Of a stretch of 64,000 bases of DNA, positions 9,654 to 22,159 are shown one piece after another (position 1 is the stretch's first letter; every line of letters begins with the position of its first letter). The notes beneath the pieces were generated by a model that was not told the origin of the DNA, made no database searches, and saw only the letters and a list, made by a program, of their open reading frames with translations. Position numbers and translations under genes: made by a program. Origin of the DNA: Massospora cicadina (lineage: Eukaryota > Entomophthoromycota > Entomophthoromycetes > Entomophthorales > Entomophthoraceae); NCBI GenBank assembly GCA_022478985.1, contig JAKSZP010018523.1, forward strand, positions 62,001 to 126,000. Direction: 5' to 3'.

Positions 9654-12600
9654 TTATGGGGAAGGGGAGGGTACGCGTGAAGGGGACATAACCACAATTG
9701 AACACATGTGGAGGAAGAGGTCTGATTTGATGAACCAAACTGGGAACCAGGAGGATACCAGCTGTTGGCAACGCAGTGAGAGGTATCCAAATATCCACTC
9801 CTGAAAGTGGTCCACCAATTGAGACCGGAATCTGTGGACAGCTACTGGGAGGGTGGGGATGGAGCCTGCGATGGCATCCAAGACAATCGTGTGGATGGTC
9901 CACATGGATATTGCAACCACCAGAGCACGGAGGGAGGGTGGAAGGGGGAGGCCATTGATAAAGCAAACATATCTCTTGACAGACTGAAGGGATGCGATTG
10001 ATTCTGGCCCAGTAAACGTTGAACTTCGCGCCATATCACTTTAGAGGTAGGACACTTCCCCAGGCGGTGGAACAGCGTTCCATACTAGCCACACACGACA
10101 CAGGATGAGTGTAAAGTGTTAGAGCGCTCAGCTGTACGGTACACCCGCCTCAGGCAGCGCCACACATGTGAGCGGATTTGAGGCTGCAACAGAGGATGAT
10201 GTGTGTATTTCCAAATAGTTTTTTGGGTCTCAATGGAGTAAGGGATGTCCACCATGTCCAGGTAGTCCACCCTGGATAGGACATGGGGCCGTATGAGGAT
10301 CACGCCATCATGGATGGGTAGCCCCTGTACCTCTTGTGTGAACTGAGGAGAGGGGCGGCCTCTTCTGCTTGTATTTCCACTAATACAAATTCTCCACTCA
10401 GCACTCCGCATGGAGAGTAGGATTCGTTTGAGTGGGTTTTAGTACCGTGAGGACCTGTGGCCGATGGGTGTGAGGCCAGGTATTTCATCAGGGAGTGGGG
10501 GTTAAATGGATTGTTGAGGCCCAAGGCGCTGGAGAAGTTGGAGTGGACCGCGCGGGACCAGTGTTGGGAGGGGAGTATAGAGGAGGTGACGGCTGCAATC
10601 CAGGTACCCAAGATCTTGGCCGCATGGGCTCTGAAGTCAAGCAGGCCCATGCCACCATGCTGATGAGGGCCAAACATGACTTCTAATCATACTGGTGGAG
10701 GCCGCCTGACCATAGCCATTATTGCAGCAGGGCATGCAAGGATTTGAAGAAGCTTGGGGAGAAGGGGATGGCGTGGGCTCCAAACCAGACTTTGAAGAGG
10801 AGCATAGAGTTGGCCAAAACGACCCTACCAGTAAGGGAAGTAGGGTGGGCTCTGAGGGAGGCGATGCGCTTCGTCACGTTGTCTAGAATATGACTCTCCA
10901 TTACTGCAGATGTGTATCCGCCTGCCTCCACCCACATGCCCAGATGGCGGACTGGCCCTATGGTAGGGCGTGGCACAAAGGGGAGCACCAGTGGGGTGGG
11001 GTAGGGTGAGCTGGGAGAGAGAGCGCGTTTGTGAGCAGATGGGCCGAGCTGGGCACTGGTTGCAGGGGCCCAGCAGTCTTGATACCGACCAAGGAGGATG
11101 ATTTCAGTTTTGGAGGCGTTCAGTGCAGCATTACTTACCCAGGAATACTCCTGGATGAGAGCTTCTAGCGTGCGTGCATCCTGAATATTAGACACCATCA
11201 ACCACACAGTCGTCTGCAAACGCCATCATCTTGACTGGGGCTTAGCCTGGCACATGGACCCCAGTGAGTTGGGCATTCGCGTTTCAAAGTAGTGGGTCGA
11301 GGCTGAAGTTGTATAAGAGTGGGCTAAGGGGGTCCCCTTGTCGCAAGCCCCTTTGAGGGCGGACTAATTCTAGTTAGGAAGCCAGGGCCACGTACTGCCA
11401 TTGTTGCAGATTCCGTGAGCAGCATCACCCAGTTGATGAAGCGAGGGGGTAAGCGGAATTGATGGAGGGAGGCCCTGAGGTATTCCCAGTTTACTCTATC
11501 ATAGGCCTTCTGTTGGTCCAAGAATGCCAGTGCCCCAGAGGCTGTGGACTGGCACGCGTTGGCCACCAAGTGCACTTTGTCCCAAATCGACCTTCTGGGT
11601 ATGAAACCGAATTGTTCTGGGGAGATGGTGGCAGATGCTACATTCCTAAACAGTTAGCCATGATTTTTGTTAAAATTTTTGTATCCGTGTTAGTTAAAGA
11701 AATGGGGCGCCAGTTGGCTAAGTCTAGCTTGTCCCCTTTCTTGAAGAGTGTGACGGTGAAGGCCTCTTGTCCTCCTGGCAGGAGGCGCGTTTCCAAAAGG
11801 CTCTGGTTAAGTGAGGCTAACAGTAGTGGGGATATATATTTGAAGTACTTTTTATAGAATTCATATGGAATGCCATCCGGGCCTGGGCATTTTCAGTTTG
11901 GTGCGCCGCAAATGGCTGTCCATAATTTGTTCAGAGTAATCAAATTCTTTAATTCCAGATATTAGGAAATGGTGCGGATGTGGGCTCAGTCAAGAAATTC
12001 TGCTATTTCAGCCAGCTGAATTGGATTGGATCAGTACAACTTGGAATAATACTTTTGTATTTTGATTGCCACTTTGGCTGGTGTATCCACAATGAAGGCA
12101 TCCGATCTTCACACCTGTGTGCAGGCCATGCTCTGGCGTGGTGCGAAATTTTTTTTAAAAAAAGATGCGATGCATTTGTCACCTTTTGTGATGCATTTGG
12201 CCCTGTACTGAATACAAACCTAATGTTTGTGTTGCCATTTGAGCGCGTTGAGGTGGGCAGCTGCCTCCGCCCACATCTGGCCCATGAAGAGCTGTATCCT
12301 GTAGCTGGAATGTTGGACTCCAGGTGTGCCAACTCTGCCAGAACACGCGAAATGACAGTCAATGTGGCTCGTGAGTTTCTGGAGGAGAGATGGCGAGATT
12401 GGCGGATGGTATCTTATTTGAAAGTTGCTCATGTGGAAATGGGGTCCGCGCAAAACGGTGCAACAAACTCTTTTGTCAAGTTGCTGATTCCACCCATGTG
12501 GAAAATCCTGGTGACGCGTGCTCAGGGGGGCGGATTTTGCACCAATGTGGGGACTTGGCAGCTGTGAAAGGTAGGTGGTAGGTTATCAAGACCAGTCAAT

Positions 12601-13279
12601 GGTTGGAGAATTCCATTTTTGTTGTTTTAAAGTGGGATATGTGGGGTTGGAATTTCACCGGTGTAAGGATAAGGTCAGTGCGGGACATGGACCTTAATTG
12701 GCCGTTTTAGATGTGGGGGCGCGTCATGTTCTCGAGCAGCGGGGCTTGCCACAGCAGTGCATCCATTAACCCAATGGTGGCCTTTAGAACGCGAAGTTCA
12801 ACGTGGCCCTGGGGGGCGTGGGAGGAGGAAGGCCACAAGTCCATTGGAGTGTTTAGCCAACAGTTCATGTCGCTGACTACAAAAGGGTCTGAGGGTAGCA
12901 GGAGGGATTTGACTGATGAGAAAAAGTCCCAACTTTCTCATGCACTGTTTGGGGCATAGATGTTGATGATAGCGTATACCACGTCAGCCCACAAAAAAGT
13001 GACAACGAGGACTCAGCCATTGAGGAAGGTTTCTGACAATAAAAATTTGAAAAAATTGTTTTTCTGAATTAGCACCCCACAGTGCTTCGACTAAAAGGAT
13101 AGGGATGGGAGGAGCATTGTTTTTCAAGCCTCCTCGGAACCTCGCAGACAGTGGGACTCCTGGATGGCCAGGATATCCACGGGTAAATTTTGTTGTAAAA
13201 AACTCAATTTCCTAGCCTGGGACGGCGAGGCCTTGAGTCCGGCGATATTCAATGTCCCTAAAGTGAAGGTTTCCCTCAT
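9654..13279 (-). pseudogene. LINE-A ORF2: APE endonuclease, reverse transcriptase, zinc finger
   Basis: Start chosen at ATG 13,279 (MRETFTLGTLNIAGLKA). The endonuclease shows LNIAGLK, ILAIQESHC, SDMNCWL near 12,870 and SRTDLIL. The terminal S-D-H reads FSNH (12,599-12,607), so a catalytic Asp is Asn. RT blocks: KCPGPDGIPYEFY near 11,875, DQQKAYDRVNWEYL near 11,510, LRQGDPLSPLLYNFSLDPL near 11,310, and an intact FADD at 11,209-11,220. A thumb-like VRHLGMWVEAGGY and LTGRVVLANSM follow. The C terminus has a Cx2Cx7Hx4C finger (10,052-10,102) with a stop inside it, then about 130 residues. First disruption is a TGA at about residue 50; one frameshift follows FADD directly. Confidence 0.92.
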
Positions 13280-13289
13280 CACACCTTAG

Positions 13290-14696
13290 GTGCAAGGGGG
13301 TGGGCACCCAGGCCCACTAGCCTCCTCTAGATCCCCACGGGCCTTCACAGCAGTGCGGGTGTTTTCAGCAATGCTATTGATAATCTTGTTAATTTTTGCA
13401 GAAAGGTTTGTGTTGGCTTTTGCCTTTGCTTTTTGTTTCCCTGACGTTGGACGAATTTTTTGTGGTGCGGATGAGATTGGTGCACCATTGAGCGGGGCAA
13501 AAAAAATTCAGGTAGGTTGAAGGCCAAGTCTGTTTCAACCAAGCTTGGGTGCAGCGATTGGGTGAGATTGAGTCTCCCATCGGATCCTCGGATTGAGTGG
13601 CCCACTCAACATGGGCCTCCCAATCTGATTGGGTGATGGATTCCCGAGTTGCTTCCGCCGTGAAGGTCTCCATGTCCTCCTGGCGTTGGGAGTGTGGGAT
13701 AGCAGTGGTGACTTTAGCTGCTTCCTTGGCCGCGGCCCTGTGGGCCTGCTTGGCCTTCTTCCACTCTTGCGGGGAGATAGGCTTTACCAGTAGGTAGCAG
13801 CCTTGTTCTCACCATGGGAAAGCCTCTTTGGTGCTTACGGTTGGTTTGTAGTGCGCCTCTCCGCTGGCCATGGCCGCTGAGGAGTGCTCTTGGAATGTGA
13901 CGCCCTCCTTGGTGGGGCATGTGTGTGCCTTATGGCCAAACGCGTCACAGTGGGTGCAGATGGGGGGCGCGATGTCCACGGTTACCCGGAAAGGGTGGGT
14001 GGTATGCCCTTCAATGTTAATAAAAGTGGAGTGTGGGATCTGGGTTAGGTCCTTCGCGATCTCCTCAGTTGGGGTCAGAACTGCGATGGCTTTTCCAGTG
14101 CACAGGTGTGGCATCAGCATAAAGCGTTGCATTTCAAAAGATTGTATTTCGCCATAGACAGCGAGACCATCTTTCAGGTGTTGCTCCAAAATGTCACGTT
14201 TTACCATAGTAGGCAAGAAGTCGAACATGAGGAAAATTTGGTTGGATTTTGTCCATCTAATGCATTTTGTTTCAATGACCTGTTGCCCTTTGGGGAGGTC
14301 AATCACTATGCGCACCGCAGCAGCCTTGTCTGCTGCCTCTTTGATTTCAAAACCTAGGTCCAGCCAACCATGTGACATGGAATGAGGTGCGACATACACC
14401 ATAGTCAGGAAAAAAGTGTGCACATCCCCACAAAATTTTTCCCATAAAGCCATTTGTTGGATGTCCAGAAACACGCGGACTCCGTATTCCACTGACAAAA
14501 GTGGCTGGGAGTGCGGCGTATTGATGTACTGGTTGCATCGTGCTTGCCAAGTGAGGATTTCTTAGGAAATATTGACCGCCAGTTTTCTGAAATTTTTTTC
14601 TATTCTGCCAGTTTCTCCAGTGCATTTTCGAACGTTTGAGGCCGCGGGCCTCCCACCTGCTTCTCTTACCTTACTTGCCCAACTGCTCCCTGACAT
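13290..14696 (-). pseudogene. LINE-A ORF1: nucleic-acid-binding CCHC protein
   Basis: Start at ATG 14,696 (MSGSSWASKVREAGG), supported by a matching start in LINE-B. An in-frame TAA follows at about 14,566, then the frame is open through 13,809. The core WLDLGFEIKEAADKAAA, FDFLP and ILEQHLKDGLAVYGEI resembles an RRM-type ORF1 domain. A zinc knuckle CTHCDAFGHKAHTC (Cx2Cx4Hx4C, 13,917-13,958) follows. After a TGA near 13,807 the frame continues into KKAKQAHRAAAKEAAK and a basic tail (KKFVQRQGNKKQRQK) reached by a frameshift near an A-run at 13,500. Likely about 450 residues originally. ORF2 begins just downstream. Confidence 0.88.
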
Positions 14697-14796
14697 GGGC
14701 GCAGACTAATCTCCTATATGAGATTCATCAAACTAGATTCAGATTTAAATTGAATGGGTTGCAAAAGTGATTGCAACGAGAGAGAAAAGTTTTATG

Positions 14797-14811
14797 AAGA
14801 TGTTCTTTATT
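14797..14811. repeat. LINE-A target-site duplication, right copy
   Basis: Identical 15-mer to 9,497-9,511; marks the 5' end of LINE-A. Confidence 0.95.
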
Positions 14812-14901
14812 ATCAATTTAAAACAAGCAATGCTTCTTCCAGTTCATTCTCATATTGTCTATTCAGAATATTATTGTATAGGCTATCCGCCATGTTAGTG
14901 G

Positions 14902-15190
14902 TCAATGTAATAGTAGGTAGGCAGACAGTCCGTCATTGTTTTGATGCTTCACGCTGGGCCAGTACTGGATCCTGAAGTCATAAGCCTGCAACTCTAATGA
15001 CCAGAAAGCTACGCGTACCTCTGTCTCCTTGAGGTTTTGCAACAATCTTAGCAAGGAGTGGTCAGTTACCACCATGAAGGGCACTTCATGAATGTAAACC
15101 CAGAACTTCTTACATACTTAGATCACCACTAAGCATTCTTTCTTAGGTAACTGTGCAGTTCAGTTCATGTATGTCTAGCATCCAACTGCA
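14902..15190 (-). pseudogene. Ty3/gypsy RNase H remnant (Gypsy-3)
   Basis: Minus-strand reading gives an upstream piece with MAYCSWMLDIHELNCTVT, then KECLVVI, then the open frame FMVVTDHSLLRLLQNLKETE and LELQAYDFRIQYWPSVKH. V-x-T-D-H-x-x-L and the LQxYDFxIxY block are diagnostic of gypsy RNase H and the stretch leading to integrase. Stops and one frameshift break the upstream part. It lies just upstream of the LINE-A insertion, with integrase resuming on the far side. Confidence 0.85.
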
Positions 15191-15399
15191 ATATGCCATG
15201 GGGTGTTCTATCCATTCTTCATTGAGTTTGTACAGAAAAGGCCTACGGCGGTGAGGGAGGCGCTTATCTATATTATGAATGGTTTATCAAAGTTTGGGTA
15301 CATGAGTATTAGTGCCATAGTTAGGCAGGTGTTAAGTTTTACAAAACTAGTCGGTAGTTTGCCATCTACTCAAATTGAGTTCTTTTATTCAATAGGTGG

Positions 15400-16198
15400 A
15401 ATAGCATTTCCTCTATTTTACTGAAGATTTTATGAACTGCTGGTAGCAGCTGACCATCCTAAGAAAACTCTGGATACCCCACTTATTGGTCATGGTCTCA
15501 TCTTCTCAATTGCCTCACTTTGCCAGCTGAGGCACAGGCCTCTTTATCAAAAAAAGAAACCCAGGTACTCAAGCTGCTCTTGATGGAGGTTGCATTTCCT
15601 GGGTTTTGTTTTCAGGTTATCGGTAGCGAGCTGGTGGAAAACCTCATCCATATGAAGTAGATGTTCGCAGAACGTCCTCAAGAAAAATTTATATCATCAA
15701 AGTAAACCAATTTTCAAGAAATCTAAATATTACCCAAGATGATGTCCATAGCCATTTGGAATGTGATAGGTGCATTTCATACCCCCTACAGCATTCACAT
15801 TGGCTGGAAAAGTTGATGGGTCATTAATGCACATTTCTCTTGTTCCTCCTGTGGCAGATAAATCTTCCAGTAGCTGAAAGTTAAATCCATAGCAAATAAA
15901 TACTAAGGATTTCTTAGTCTATCAAGAGTATTATATATCCTTGGGATGGTAGAGACTTTTTACTGTATTATAAATTTACTAGTAGTTAATCACACATGGT
16001 TGGACCAATTTTTCTTTTTACTATTGGTACTGAAAAAAACCCATGAGTTCTTTTACAGCACCAACATCCTTTCTGTACCAGTTGGATATATTCCTTTTAG
16101 ATGATTTCAAACCTCTGTCTTAAGCTAGCAGAAAGAGAAAATCCAGATTGTTTGGTTATTACAAGTTTGATGTGGTTAAGTAAATACTTGGCATTTCC
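15400..16198 (-). pseudogene. Ty3/gypsy reverse transcriptase remnant (Gypsy-3)
   Basis: From the 5' side (16.1 kb): HGFFSVP, IPRIYNTLDRLRNP, FAMDLTFSYWKIYLP, all blocks of the gypsy RT fingers and palm. The active site reads VYFDDIN with Y-F-D-D intact at 15,693-15,704. Downstream is HLLHMDEVFHQLATDNLKTK and LEYLGF, the usual 'H-x-x-H-L' and 'F-L-G' region. Several stops and frameshifts intervene. The reading stops at 16,199 where the LINE-C target duplication begins and should resume at 24,858. Confidence 0.83.
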
Positions 16199-16211
16199 CA
16201 AATCAGAGTTT
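16199..16211. repeat. LINE-C target-site duplication, left copy
   Basis: caaatcagagttt, identical to 24,845-24,857. Confidence 0.85.
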
Positions 16212-16349
16212 CTCGTAGAACTAGGTGGTCCTAACCTAATGGGAATACACAGATCTTTATTTACTACGCCTGAGCTCCTAGGAGCTTTAGGCGAAGGTAG
16301 GGGTAAGAGGAGGTGTCAAAGGTGTGGAAGTTTTGTCAGGGTCAGGCGT

Positions 16350-19300
16350 CCGCTCAAACTGACCAATTGGCCCATGGCGACATGGTACATAATCTCAGGG
16401 CCATCTCAAAATGAGCCTGAAAGTGGTGATCTTATTGGACAGCGTCCACATAGTGGAGTCAAAAGTGTCGCGAAGATATGAATTATGAATAGTCAATATC
16501 ACTACGCCAAATGCTAAGACCCTTAATGATTGGGAGAAATTGGGAAGTGAGAGGTTGAACATGAAGTCCTTAACAGGGTGCCCTACCCAGGGATCTTCTT
16601 GCAGTAGTTTGCAGACCTTTTTACATAAAGGAGCTATGAGGGGGCAAGTAAAGAAGCGGTGGAGGTGGGTGTATATCAGCTCTGTGCATTGCGGGAAGCT
16701 CTTGTGCTGGAAGATGGGATCTGTTCAATCCCCTGTCCTGTATGAGCAGTGTAGAACTCGCGACAGTGTATTTGAATTTATACTAAAAGAACAGAGTAGG
16801 TAACATCTTTAAAAAGCGCCTTAAGATTCCATCTCACAGCTGGGGCTAGGAGTTCAAGGAGACGAGGCTGCATTAGAGGTCTGTCCAAAGAGTGGAGGAG
16901 GAAGATATCAACTCTCCTATTGTTGACCAAGGTGTGATGCTGGGGGCTGATCCCAGGGCCCCTCCTTTTATAAGGGAAGGTGTGGTAGACCCATATCCCT
17001 ACTCTCTTAAGCGCAAGGAGAGCCTGTTTCAAGTAAAAACTTGATGAGGGTTTGAGGCGGTGGCCTGAGTGGTTTGTTAGCCATTCACTAGCAGCTGTTG
17101 GTTAGGCCCGTGAGAACCCTAGCAAGGCTGCTAAACCATGGCGTAAGGCTGGACCCCACTGGGGCATTGGATTATATCCCAGAAAATGATGCCTTAAGGA
17201 ACCCCATCAGTATTAAGTGGCTTGGGACCTAGCATCAAATAGATCTAAGCCTCCTTCACTGAAGGGCTGGGATATTGTGGTCATAAATGAGGTTGGGTGG
17301 TTGGATCCTCATATCCAATAGCGGAGTATCAAATGCAACCTCAAGTAGAAACTGTCCGTAAAGGGGCAGACTTAAGCGAGGACACATACATTTGATAGCA
17401 GAAAAACATTCGCCATCAGGGCGCATCCCTGGGGGCGATATGACAGCGTGTTAAATTTTAGGTAGAAAATTTTTGTAGGTACCTTTTTTACCTAACTTCC
17501 AACTATTTTTTAATTTGATTTTTCACACTTTATAAAAATAATAAAACACTAAGAATAACTAAAATTTGTTTTTGTAGGTTTTTGGTATCAACAAAGGGGT
17601 AAAAAGAGAACCCTGTTACGATTCACTGCTTAGTATTTAAATTAACTCATGCTTGGACTGAGATAGGCATAGATTCTATATTAACTTCGATCCTATTTAG
17701 GAAATATGGGTTCTCAGCTATCAGAACTTTTGAACTCACCTCGCTTTACTGAAAAGCTGTGGAGGTTAATCATAGGCAAGGCAAACCTGTGAGGTAACAA
17801 TCTTATATACTTTAGACAATCACCGCAAGAGAAATTAGTTGCATCTTAAGGGGGACCACCAGCAAAGCTTGTAAAAGGGGATGGTCCCCGCTAAGGTGTT
17901 TGAATGGAACTAGCAGTGGGCTGGGGAGGAACCTCCAATGGACTCCCCAGATTTTGGCATAAATTCAGTGCAATTTTCTTACCCAAAATCATATTATTTG
18001 CCCATGTATTATTCTGAAAAGTGTTACTCCAATTCCAGGGGACCACTTAGAATTGGATGGGTCTTTTGGCCAATTTCATCCATATTTTCATCCTTAAATA
18101 TAACCAATACACTCTCTTTATAGAAAATCAGGTTTGTAATTGTCTGACATGGCGGTTCCAGCTAGCTACACGCAAGTTTATTCCATCAGCAAGTGATCCT
18201 CATTATCCTTGATTGCAACCCCTTGTGGTGTGGTGAGGACACCTAGGTGCCTAAAGGTTGCTCAGATAGGTTCCAGATCAAAAGGTGGAAGAAACAATGG
18301 GGTACCAACTAGTATTATAATGGTTTTAGAAGTGTTAATTTTTCCATTAGACGCCTTGGATTAGCGATCCAGGGCCTTCATGGCCAAGTCTAGGTCCTTT
18401 TTACATCCAAATGATAATGCTTTGTCACCAGCAAAAGCTATGGTGCGGGTGGTGGTTTCCCAGGAACCTGAATACCCACCAGTCGTTCCACGAGTAGGGC
18501 CAGAAGAGGATCCAAAACTGTAATAAACAAGATTGGGATCAGTGGTTACCCTTGACGGAGACCCTGTTCAACCACCACCGTTGCTGTAAAGCCCATTGGG
18601 AAAATACCTTAGTGTGAAGCTGGGAGTAAAGCGCTGATAGCCATGTCCTAGCTTGTGGTAGGATGTGGAGACTAATTAGGGTTGCATCCTGATACTTCCA
18701 ATTCACCTGATCATATGCTTTTTACATATCCAGAAGCACCACAAAACCATCCTTTTGAGACGAGTTAGCTGACAGGGTTTCCAGAAGCTCATTGTAATTT
18801 TTCCAAAGCGATCTACTTGGGATAAAGCCATGATGAGCTGGGTTGAGGCGTGGTGCTGCCCACTTAGTCATGAGGTTTGCTAGTAGTCTCATAGATAGCT
18901 TGTGGTCTGTGTTTAGTAGTTATATTGGTCTCCTGTTTTCAAGGTCCTCAAAGCTTGCTTTCTTATAGATAAGGGTCATAATTGATCCTCTCACGTCAAT
19001 AAGTTTCACCTTTCTGACAAGTGGGTCGAGAAGAGGGGCTGGATGGCCTTTGTAACTGTGACAGGATCCACTAGATACACTTCAAATGGGATACCATCTA
19101 GGCCTGAGGCCTTCTGGCCCGGGATGAGGAGTAGAATGTCCATTACTTCTTGCTGAGTGATTTATGTAATAAGTTCAGAATCTGTTGAGAAATTAACCAG
19201 TGGTTCCGGAGCCCCTCTAATAAATTCTGAACTTCCTCTGGGTTCAACCTTGAAGCCTTAAAGAGGGCTGAATAGTAACGATGGATCTCATTGGTGATCT

Positions 19301-20460
19301 CCTCCTTGTTTGTGGTGATAGTGGTCCCACCCTAAAGGTTGCCAACTCCTGATCCTTCAAGCGAGCTTTTTGTTTCTAGTAGAAGAAAAGGGTGGGGCGT
19401 ACCCACTGGGTGTAGTAATGCGATGATGTAAAGTTTGATGCCCAGTCCTCTTGTTTAGTAAGTTCCCATGTTACATCTCTTGGGCTATTTCCTATGCCTC
19501 CAACCAGTAAGAGGAAGGCACTGGTCGGCAATCCCTTTAAAGGTGACGTATTATAGCTTTAGACCGTCAGACTTTAGCCTGAGCTGCCATCATTTAAGCC
19601 TTAATACAGTTGTATGCTACCTTTAAAATCCTTGCTTTTTTATCTGCCCATTTTTCTTGAAAAGTTAGCAAATGATGAGAGTCCAGGCTTTCTGGCTCAC
19701 AAATGGCCGCATCTATCTTCTCCTTTCCAAACTGGTTGTTCATGAGACCAGGAGCAATATTTGGCCAAAACATCCACTATTATCTTAGGATGGTTCACAG
19801 GATCACTGTGTGGGATCTGTGGTCACTTGTAGTATTATCTCAGGTTATTAGAGAAGAAACTCGACCCATTAGCAAGGGGCAACTAGGGCCATATCAATAC
19901 TTGAACTGATATAAATTCCTGACCTGCACCTTGGATCTGAGACGTACAACCAAGGCCAGAAGCTGATGGGGGAAGCGCATCTGTGAATCCAATTGACATA
20001 AGAAAACCTGAAGCTGAGCAGTACCTCATTTGTCTTGTGTTGCAGGAGGAAATGTGTCCTGCACCTAACTTAATATTCTATTAAAATCATCCATAGCCAC
20101 TGTGTGCATGGGAGTTGTAGTCAAAAAGATTCTCCAAAAGCTGGTAATAATTTAGGCCTGCATTTGGCAGGTATATGCTTATAGCAAAGAAGAAAAACTC
20201 AGGGGTTGATAATTATGCAAAGTTAAGGCGATCACCAAGGTATTTCGAAATTTGGTGGGTTTTACCTGGGGGTTGAGGATAATAAGGCCTACATAGCTTG
20301 TCTAACAAGAGTTGCCTCCAAATTGGCTATTACACGATTCTATTTTAGAGGGGGGACATGGGGCTCCTGGACGGCTGCAATATTCAAGAAAGTCAACTTA
20401 AATTGCGGAGAAGGCGAGCTCCAAGCTTGTAATCCTGCAGCCCATTAGAGTTAGTGGCTG
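16350..20460 (-). pseudogene. LINE-C ORF2: endonuclease, RT, zinc-binding domain (decayed)
   Basis: Near 20,370 LNIAAVQEPHVP recalls the endonuclease LQEPH block. RT blocks: GQKASGLDGIPFEVY near 19,100; LIYKKASFEDLENRRPI and HGFIPSRSLWKNYNELL near 18,800-18,970; VVLLDM.KAYDQVNWKY near 18,720 with a stop inside; VEQGLRQG near 18,560. The active site reads IAFAGDKAL, so the first Asp of F-A-D-D is Gly (18,424-18,435). At the C terminus IYTHLHRFFTCPL (about 16,680) is the H-x4-C half of the zinc-binding domain. Frames change repeatedly. Confidence 0.8.
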
Positions 20461-21913
20461 CAGGGTCAGTGTGCCACTTTGGAGCCTCATAGCTGTACCC
20501 CTCTGTATCCTGGGGGATTACCGGAGCTTAAACTTGCATCTGTAAGGCTGATCATTTTAAGTCCTTGAGCCTGACTTTTAGCAGCAATATGAGCCAATTA
20601 ATTTTGAGGGGGTTATTCAGGACTGAAGGGCCTGAGGGGCCTGTAAGCTAGCTCATTATACTGCCACAACTGCTCATCACGGGAATATCCTGAGGGCGCT
20701 TTATGGACTCCTCCATTTGGGCATCCTCTGAACAATCAGAATCCCTGTTCACCTCCTTAAATACAGAGAATGAAGTCTGAGTTGCAATCTCCTTAGACGG
20801 TGGGGGTTAAATAACTTTGAGCCTGCACCTCTATTTGGGGTACTACATACCTGCTCCACTCTCTAAGTTTCTTGTAGTACCAAAATGGTTTTAGATGCCG
20901 CCCCTGGACTAGATTCCTCTGGGTTTGCTTTATGTGAAGCAAATTTTCGCTTATTTCTATGTTGGTGAAGGACCAGGCAACTTAGAAGGGGTGCCAACTG
21001 GCAGGGGATTTTCAGCACTAAGGGAATAAAGCTGTTCTACTGGCTGTGCCTGCTCAACTGCTACTCAAATTTCAGAAGGGTCCAGATCCTGTACCAGTAC
21101 AAAAATGGGTAGGTTGCGGGATTGCCACTGCTGCTGTATGGGAATGTTTCTTAAATTTCACAAGGACTTGGCTGCTGGTGAGAGAGCTTGTTTACGAGCA
21201 GTTCAACTATTATATAGATGGCCCAAAGTATTACACCTTGAGCAGCATTGTCGTGACTGGTCAGGATCAACAAAAAAGATTTCAGAACATGATCCAATGA
21301 CTGCCACACATGGAATATCCTTCATGTTACGGGCCACCATAGAGTTTGGGATAAATTATGCTTTATCTATATGAACACATTGGGTTGGGGCATATTAGTC
21401 TGGTTCACAAAGGTCTACTGTTAGAACAGACCCAAATTCCATTAAACCCTGATGCAGGGAAAGCTTTAAGGGATTCTGGGTCCATTGTAGTTGGAAGATT
21501 AGAGAAAGCTACACAAGAAATTTTCTCCAAGTTAGATCACATTCTAGATACACAAAGAGATTCATGTAGAATATCTATTTTAGTAGAAGCTGCCCAGTCT
21601 ACATCTGCTGCAGCTGTAAACCTACATCATTATAGTGGCTTTCCACTGCTTCATAAATTGTGGTATCAACTGGAAAGATTTTTGCTATTAATTCAAATTA
21701 GTTAAAATAATAGATTTTATAAAACTCTACTTAGTTATGACCATAGTAGACTCTAACTGCATGAGCCAGAGAGGACCTAGGTAATGCACGTTGTATGTGA
21801 GTTTCTGCCTTCTTTTCCTCACTTCAGCCACAAAAGCAGCTTCACGAGGGTCAATGGTAGGTGGTGCAGGCACTAGCTTTTTCTGCCATGCATCTTATAC
21901 ATCCTTAACTCGC

Positions 21914-21934
21914 TTATTTTTGTTTATATTTACA
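21914..21934. repeat. Target-site duplication of ORF1-only element, left copy
   Basis: ttatttttgtttatatttac followed by a; 23,885-23,904 is the same sequence one T shorter. Confidence 0.85.
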
Positions 21935-22159
21935 TTTTCGAACTTTTATTTTAGGTAAGCCAACTAGGGGATGGACATTACCAATACAAAACATAATAAG
22001 CAAACCAGAAACACAAACCAAAAGCCCTAAATGTGTGGCGAGACACCAAAACAAAAAGAAATTAACCTACCAGGTGTAGCAGTAGTGAACTGCTTACACC
22101 ACCATGGCGGAGGGGAGGGGGATCAGGCAGATTATAAATTTCATCTTCACCATCAAAGA

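Larger units (their letters stand above)
9512..14796 (-). mobile_element. LINE-A: full-length non-LTR retrotransposon
   Basis: This 5,285-bp element is delimited by a perfect 15-bp target duplication. Minus-strand order: ~100-nt 5' UTR, ORF1 (CCHC protein), ORF2 (APE, RT, zinc-binding domain), short 3' UTR, and a tail of TAAATTTAAATTTAA instead of poly(A). It sits between RNase H and integrase of Gypsy-3, so it is younger than that element. LINE-B at 57.5-62.8 kb is the same family at nearly the same length. LINE-A is visibly richer in G+C and CpG than its surroundings, consistent with recent arrival. ORF1 and ORF2 both contain stops and frameshifts, so it is dead. Confidence 0.95.

Noticed and set aside
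9550..10686. Plus-strand open frames across 9.5-10.7 kb
   Set aside because: They overlap LINE-A ORF2 C-terminal domain, which has the recognisable motifs on the minus strand.
21046..21705. Two overlapping plus-strand open frames (84 and 115 codons) that look like a gene
   Set aside because: The minus strand here reads as LINE-C ORF1, including a CCHC knuckle at 21,203-21,244 and matching order with the rest of the element. The plus frames are antisense shadows.
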